A stretch of 64,000 nt of DNA. Source: Calonectria ilicicola. Its lineage: Eukaryota > Ascomycota > Sordariomycetes > Hypocreales > Nectriaceae. The stretch is from positions 2,170,001 to 2,234,000 of the forward strand of contig CP085829.1 in NCBI GenBank assembly GCA_020809705.1, read 5' to 3'. Of the stretch, positions 57,514-64,000 are shown in pieces. Positions within the stretch are counted from its first letter, which is position 1. The number at the start of each line of letters is the position of its first letter. Position numbers and translations under genes: made by a program. The notes beneath the pieces are model-generated. The model was given only the letters and a program-made list of their open reading frames with translations. It was not told the origin of the DNA and made no database searches.

Positions 57514-59208
57514 TTACAATTCATTCCCATTACACTGCTGCAACATCCTGACCCTCTTGACCTCGATGGTTGGCCGCTTCCAAGTCGGCTCCCATTGGTT
57601 GCGGGCAGTCCAAAACTCTCGCTTGGGAGAAGGCGAGTTGTCTGTCCACGGTTTGCCTGATTGGCCATCGGCGAACCACCCAGTAGTACCGCCAACACCT
57701 AGACTTATCACTAGATAAAACTTTTCATTGAAGGGTGCATTGTTGTCGCCCGTCTCGGTCCACGGGTCAGTGTGGTGGGTGCCATTGGACCCATATTCTG
57801 TGAACCCACCTCGCTGCCACATGTTCTTCTTGTTGAAGTTGGCGTAGGTGACTTGAATGAGCCGGTTGTTGACGTAGGTAAAAAGGTATTTCTCAGACCA
57901 CTCCAACCCAAACGTATGGAAGTTGTGGCTGTATGTGGTTTGCAAGGCTTGGCGTTTTGTATTGGTCCTCCACCAGGCGTCAGATGATGGTGTGAGACCC
58001 CAGTGCAAGGCAGAATTGACAATGTTGTTGCCTCCTTGAACATATGTGTAGTTATTTCCCCGAGACTGAGCAATGTCTATTTGTCCAGACCTGGGCCATG
58101 GTCCGTAGAGGCTCTCAAGGGGGAGCAACTGGATGCTCGGCCATAGCCAATCACCCTCAGGAAACCTGGCCGTAACTTCAACACGCCCATATCTGATGGA
58201 AGCGCCCTTCTTAGTGTGGATGCGACCTGACAAGGCTGGTGGGACGACGCTGGTATTTCCAGCGGTCAGGTTAGTCGCTGTAACGCAGTTCCTCCAGCCC
58301 TTGCCTGTACAGGTACCGCTCTTTAGCAAGTTGATGATGTTTGGTCTTTCCATACGTTCATGGTTCTGAGGCTCGGCTTTAATAATTAGGGTGCCATTGT
58401 CGACATAGACATTCCTATCGCCGCCAGTGGTCATTTGGAATTGACCAAATCTACACAAGAGTTAGAAACTAGGTAAAAAGAAGAGTCAAAGAAAATTGGA
58501 GATATCTTACCCAAAGCCACCAACCTGGACATCCTTGGTCCAGACCTTGGAATTAAATCCAGAGGCAAAGTTGTCGTCCATTACCAAGCAGTAATTATGA
58601 TGGACGACACTCCTCAACCCGTCCCAGATGAGGAATGCTGCAATACCAAGACCGATAACAATTCCGAATAAAGGAAATATTGTGGCCCATTTTTCTCTAG
58701 GATCTGACTTTTCCAGCCAAGTTTTTTCGACGGCTCCTTTTTTGATCCTTCTTGAATGAAAATAACGATGGTAATTCGATCGACTGCTGGTGAATGAACC
58801 CCCCTGAGATCCGTCTCGTGAAGTCGGCCGCATTTCATCGGGGCTGTAGGTGCTGTCGTCATCTTCGTGTAATTCGATTGGGAATAGAGAGTCTGGTCTA
58901 GCAGGCCTCATCGGTCTTGGAGGTCGCTCGGATCGGGATAGATCAAATTCCTGGGCTTTCTCGCTTTCGAACGGGCCATGACTGTCTGAGAGAGGGGAGC
59001 GAGTGTGGGTGGAGGAGTCATAGTCTTCTTCATAGATGATATCTGAGTTGAATCTTTCTTGGCCTCTGTCGTATCTGGACATTCTGGATTGGTTGCCGCC
59101 ATATTGGCTTCCTGCTCCATATTCGCTTACTCTATCTTGCTGGTTTTCGCTGTACTGATTCCCTCCGTATGGATCCCCGTTGTACCTGTCCCCTCCATAT
59201 CTAGACAT
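57514..59208 (-). CDS. Membrane-anchored GH16-family protein, catalytic glutamates replaced
   Basis: Two exons on the minus strand: 58511-59208 and 57514-58450, giving 544 residues. Layout is that of a type II membrane protein: a Gly/Tyr/Asn-rich N-terminus (YGGDRYNGDPYGG, then acidic/Ser-rich), one TM segment near residues 170-195 (IFPLFGIVIGLGIAAFLIWDG), then a concanavalin-like glycoside hydrolase family 16 domain on the extracytoplasmic side, with NxS/T sequons. GH16 enzymes cut or remodel beta-1,3-glucan; their signature is E-[ILV]-D-x-x-E. Here it reads GQIDIAQSRG (Q356, D358, Q361), so both catalytic Glu are Gln, as in insect beta-glucan recognition proteins. A binding or scaffold role is therefore inferred. 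The remaining fold motifs (RYGRVEVTARFPEGDWLWPSI, FHTFGLEWSEKYLFTYVN) are intact. Confidence 0.88.
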
Positions 59209-62200
59209 GATGATGATGGATGGAGCTGACGAACAATGCAGTAAGAATTAGCAAGTGCCGGTACGAGGCAGGACTCTGTTGTTAAGAATACGGCGTATCG
59301 ATGAGGTGGAAGAGACGGTGGTCAATATGAAATGAAGGTGGGTGCGGCTAGTCGGCTTCGTAGTGAACAGCAACTGATCAAGCTGTGTTTAGCTGTGGTG
59401 AATTGAATAAAATAGAATATAGAACATGGATACAATATCAGAATGGACATATGAATGAATGTACAAGACCGGAGTCGGCCTGGTGTCACGAGGAACAAAA
59501 AGGTCCAGAATCGCGAGGATGCAGGGGAAAATGAAAGCTAAAGAAGAAGAGGGAATCGACTCGACCAAGCTCAGCTCCCAGCCCGTTATGGCTCGACCCA
59601 GTGTGAATAGCTGATGAAACCGGAAACTCTCTTGGGTCGAGGACCTGACGGAAACGTCCGTATATCATGCAGTGAGACAATTGTGTTTCTCCGCACAGTA
59701 AGACCCAGTTTTATATGTGCACTTTTAGGGGCCAACAGTGCTGGGAATGTCCCGCTCGGGGTAAGCGAATACAGTGCCCCGCATGTTATCTAGCACTGTT
59801 TCTTTGTCACAGTAGAGATAACATTCCAACCAATTCTTAGTCGGATAGCTCCATTATTAATCCCAAAATCAACAAGTGATGGTAGGTACCTCATAGCTGA
59901 CCTCAAATTTTATACTTCAAGTCGCCATGGTTTGTTCCAGGCCGTTCCAGGGCCACACCGACCAGTGCACCTGTCAATCGATAGTGGTCGTTATCTGCTT
60001 CTTCTTCTTGATGCACCACCCAAAGAACGAGATCTCAACTGTTGATAAAAAGTTTGGCATATTTGCAAGCTTGTCATAGCTGTCGTGCTGGCACATGCTG
60101 TCACCATCATCGCATTCCACTCCCCACCCAGAACAGCAAGTTAGCCATGACACAAACCACAACCATTGGCATCGAGCTTAGTCATGTCACATTGGTTGCT
60201 GTTATGTGTGGGCTTCCCGTCCTCGCCAAGGAGGCTGCTGCTATCTCATTGTCAGCTTTTTCTGCCAAAGCATAACCCCAGTCTTAAAAGTGTAATGTGA
60301 CAGCTACTGGGGTGAGTCAACCCCACCACATGGCCCAGAATTTAAGCTACGGCTGGCCCGAGAGACGCAGCATCACGGCACCAATCGGCATCGGTCTACA
60401 TTCACCCCTACCTATAGCTCCTCTTGCCATCAGGGCAACTGGCCCCAGCCGTCCCCATCCGGATCTTGAACCCCCATGTGCCGTGAAGCAGCCTTGTCGA
60501 TTCAATCCACAGTCCTCGTGGCGCAGAAAACGAATCATGGCTTTTGATCTGGCTTGTTTAACAGGGGGGCGGAGTTGGGCCGTGGTATCAAATATCGTGG
60601 CGGCCACGTATATCTGTCCCCAAGGCGGGGAAGCCAGACGAAAGGTAAACAACTTCGCTCATCATCATGCATTCTATACGTATGGATGATGTAGAAAACC
60701 ATCTATGTTAGTCGTTTTCTCCGGCTCGCTGGCGTTCATGGGCAACTACTACACCAAATCCCCCCGCGCTCACCTTAGGCTGCCACCGCCGCTCCGTCTC
60801 GACCAACCTCAAGATTTAGCAGTATCCGTCACCCGGCCGCCCAGCACGTTTGCCTCTCGCATGCCGATACTTTGGTGCCTGGACACATCAAATGAAAAGA
60901 GGCTGGAATCTGCCATGGTAACAAATCCGCCAGAGCATGAACGTCGTCCAGCGAGCCAAATGAGGCTCATGCTCGTCCCAATCCGGCGGCACAACCCCCT
61001 GGTCATACATGGCTAGCGGTTCAGCTAGCAGGGTTCAGGGTTTTTGCCTCGGAATCCAGCCCGCTCGACGCCAAAGGAGCTTCCGATCTGTATAGATTGA
61101 ACTAGGCGCGGGTATTCGATCTATCCGGGGCCGTCATGTGCTGCAGCTTCTCGTATGAACTTCACTCCGGGACCACCACGCAGCCAGCAACTTTGTGCGA
61201 ACTTGCCAGATAAATCAACCTCATATATGATCAAATACCCTTCCGACAAACATAAGCTTTCTCGCCTCGAAATCTCGGATTTGAAAAACTATGCATTTGG
61301 TGAGGATCAATGGGCAGTCATATTCGTTTAAGTGAATCTGTAAGGACGCTCTGCTGGCTCTGCCAACCAAATCATATGGCTAGATATTCTACTTTGATGA
61401 ATGCTTCTGTTTTCTGTGCACGAATTAGCTTCGAGCCCGCCGATCTAACTCTCGCTGGTCATGCGATGAGTGCAACTTTTGTCCTCACTTCTCGGCCGCA
61501 ATATACTGTAAATCATATCCACAGTCAATTAATCTATAGCAAACTTCATCTGTCTTTCATAATCTATATTTCTGCATCATCAAGACGTGTAGCCTAACGA
61601 AGGGTCGGTCACTGTCCATTGACTTTCGTCGCGTGACCCTCTTGTTTGTGATTGTGAAACACCGGAGAAACCTTTTATGAAGCCGACCGGCTACATTCGT
61701 GGACTACTACAACGTAGGGTCTTCTCGGCACAGAAGAATCTACGGTTACTTCTCTACCCGGTGGCGCAGTTCTCAAGACCCCCCTTTGAGCTTCCTAGTC
61801 TAGTCACATTCAGGGTGTCGGCCACATCGCCGAGGTCCGTGGGCCAAAGTCTACGAGCAAGTGCCAGAGGAGAGTCTCGTGGCACGTTTGACACCCGTCA
61901 ATTACGCTCGTAAATTCTTCCGGATGGTCCTGGCGTCACCGCCGTATTCTACCCCCCCCGAAGCACTGTACTTTTGGTTAAACGGCTAATCTATGATGGT
62001 TGAAGAAAGTCTATTTATGGATGGCATCCAAAACGCCTGTGAGAGTTGACTGGGATCTCAAGCACCGGGGAATGGCGGATGATGTCCTTGTTGTTGTTGT
62101 CGTATTCCTCATAACGTAATAGCTTCGCGACATGATGTAGAAAAGGTCTAGCCATTGTGGAACATTGTTCGGGTGCAAAATACCACCATGGCCTAGGTCA

Positions 62201-63290
62201 TGATGATGACCAACGGGGAACATCGTGTCGCCCTAATCTTGAGCCTACGCAATTGTTACCCCCTCATTCAGACTCGCCTTGTCCTTGTCATGTGCTTGAA
62301 GACAAGGCGGCGCGTTACCCAAATTGCGTACTCCCCGAGGAGATGCTTTCACTTTCAGGTAAGACTATCTCAGACTATAGCAGGTTAGAGGCGGCCGAGG
62401 ATATGGCTTACCACCACTACCCAAAAAGTTGCCAGCCTCGTCCTTGCTACCGCGCTTGACCACATAGTAAGCCCGTCAAATTTGGCAGCTCTCACCGGTA
62501 TGGAGCCAAGGGAGCACGAGCAACTCAATATTCCAGGATCGTCCAAAAAAAAAAAATCCACCGGCGGCGAAGAATCTAGGGCGGACGAAAACGCGACGGC
62601 CAAGAAAATCCCACCCGCTGATCACAGCCAGCCAGCAGGCCGCTGTCGTCCCGCACGACAGAGAATCAAGCTCAACGACTCCGCCCTTTTGCAACCCTCT
62701 TTTTCCGATGTCCTACAGTCCGCTGTCCGATACCCAAAAGACTTTCCCCCACTTCATGCCTCTCGAGCGATGATACCCATAACGCCCGGACCACACCTGT
62801 CCACCTTGTCCGTGCCACAATAGACAGCGAGCAGTTTCCGCACATTATCCACGCAAGGCGTTATCTCGCCAGAATACAAGGTTGCTGCGGGCGTTTCATT
62901 GCTTCAAAGTCTGTGTCATAGGGGCTTATGGGACTGGGATTCAGGATTATACCGTCCCTTGCACAGGCCATGCGCAGCGAATAAAGGCCGACGTCCAGAA
63001 GGGAGCAGCTGTCGCCGACCCTCCCGCACCGCCGCAGCCCGTGCGCTCTCGGGCTCGTCCACTTTCTATTCGTTCCTCCGTCCCGCGGGCCTGAGCCTTG
63101 TCGCGGACCGAGGCCCTGACACTATTCTCCGATAAGCGATGCCCATCCGAAAAATAACGGATGATGGATTACGCGGCAGGTCGTGATAGTGGAAGGGTTA
63201 AAAAAAAAAAAAAAGGCATCTCGTCAAGGACGACCCATCGCTTGCTAAACGGCTTCTCTGGCGAGCAAAAAAAATGCAGGGGTGGGTTAG

Positions 63291-63332
63291 AGGGAGGGGA
63301 GGGAGGGGAGGGAGGGGAGGGGGGGGGGGGGG
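63291..63332 (+). repeat. GGGAGG microsatellite ending in G14
   Basis: A run of GGGAGG/GGGGA units ends in 14 consecutive G (63319-63332). It fits several overlapping G-quadruplex patterns on the plus strand. Confidence 0.9.
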
Positions 63333-63599
63333 TGAAAGGGACGGCCCCAGAGCGAGTGAGTGTAAGCCGCAGCGCAGCAACGTCGCTGGCACGTGTGCCA
63401 TAACCGAATCTTCCCGGAATACCTCTCCGGAGCGGCAGGGAGAAATTCAATAGCCCAAACGGACTTGGCGTGGAAACCCAGTCCGGATGGAACCATGGAC
63501 GGGGAGGATTAAGGCAGCGAGGGCCTCCTTTTTTGGTTCCTAGTTGCCTGCCCTTAGAGGTAAACCTAGGTGGTCAACCTCTGGGAGGGGGTCGAGTTG

Positions 63600-63696
63600 G
63601 GAAAAAAGGGGGAGGGGTTGAGGAGCGGGGAATATGAGAGAGAGTGAGGGGGAAGAGGGAGGGAAGAGAGGGAGCGAGGGAGCGAGGGAGGGGGGG
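63600..63696 (+). repeat. Purine-rich GA/GGGA low-complexity tract
   Basis: An almost pure A/G stretch with repeated GAGAGA, GGGAGG and GAGCGAGG motifs. No coding content. Confidence 0.85.
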
Positions 63697-64000
63697 CAGC
63701 TTCATGACTGGTGGGAGCGACAAACCAGATCCATCATGAATCAACATCCATCGGCGTGGGAACGAGCAGACCGAGCAAAAGTGAGCCACCAAGCAAGCAA
63801 GCATGCGGCTGTCCAAGCGCCCCTTGCTGCTTGGCTGGCTGCTTGCTTCCTTGCTGTTGGGACATACAGCCAGCTAGCTAGCATACAGCCAGCAGCACTG
63901 TAGCAGCCAAGCTACAGCAGTTAGCTCAGTAGCTAATGACTGACCGGATGAACCCGGTGTCCTGTTTAGGGCAGAGACGACTGCTCCGTCCCAAGTGGAG

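Larger units (their letters stand above)
59209..64000. other. Right-end region without a supportable gene
   Basis: About 4.8 kb upstream of the GH16 gene. Only short overlapping frames without recognisable domains. The last 0.8 kb contains G-rich and purine-rich low-complexity tracts, listed separately, and short AAGC/GCTT and CAGC motif clusters near 63790-63930. A gene spanning the right edge cannot be excluded. Confidence 0.55.

Noticed and set aside
63919..63960. A-box-like TAGCTCAGTAGC near the right end
   Set aside because: No B box follows and no acceptor stem forms, so it is not a tRNA gene.

Overview
The window is chromosomal DNA of a filamentous ascomycete, most likely a Sordariomycete and possibly Hypocreales; the order is an inference from overall protein resemblance. 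The evidence is short spliceosomal introns (about 46-200 nt) with GTRNGY donors and RCTRAC branch sites just before the acceptor, well-spaced monocistronic genes on both strands, and lineage-typical families: a REC8 kleisin, a New1-type ABC-F ATPase, an arylsulfotransferase-like secreted protein, ferric reductases and a NACHT/ankyrin NLR. Eighteen protein genes (one cut by the left edge) and one tRNA gene are well supported. Exon joins below were worked out by hand from splice signals and frame continuity.

Left third (1-22.4 kb): a ferric reductase running off the left edge; exosome subunit Rrp43; Rab escort protein Mrs6; meiotic cohesin Rec8; tRNA-Val(AAC); a five-exon vacuolar-type MFS amino-acid transporter; a secreted arylsulfotransferase-family protein; and a second ferric reductase. 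Middle third (26.1-44.9 kb) is housekeeping: MICOS subunit Mic19 convergent with tRNA wybutosine enzyme Tyw3, PAPS reductase (sulfate assimilation), phosphoserine phosphatase (serine synthesis), an unrecognised small mitochondrial membrane protein, Erf2-type palmitoyltransferase, and New1/Elf1. Right third (44.9-64 kb) looks more accessory: an AT-rich stretch with a small ORF, a six-exon NLR with hydrolase, NACHT and eight ankyrin repeats, a membrane family-2 glycosyltransferase with a GC-AG intron, and a membrane-anchored GH16 protein whose two catalytic glutamates are both glutamine. About 5 kb without a supportable gene follows.

Most genes are functionally independent neighbours, as usual in fungi. 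Shared themes are iron reduction (two ferric reductases), mitochondrial inner membrane (Mic19 and the 127-residue protein), sulfur/serine metabolism (PAPS reductase, phosphoserine phosphatase, arylsulfotransferase-like protein) and cell-wall or surface glycans (GT2 and GH16 beside the NLR). The points most worth a second look are the NLR with its homogenised 99-bp ankyrin units, the double-Gln GH16 pseudoenzyme, the acidic small ORF upstream of the NLR, a frameshifted coding relic near 36.5 kb and the GC-AG intron. No CRISPR array, rRNA or intact transposon was seen.
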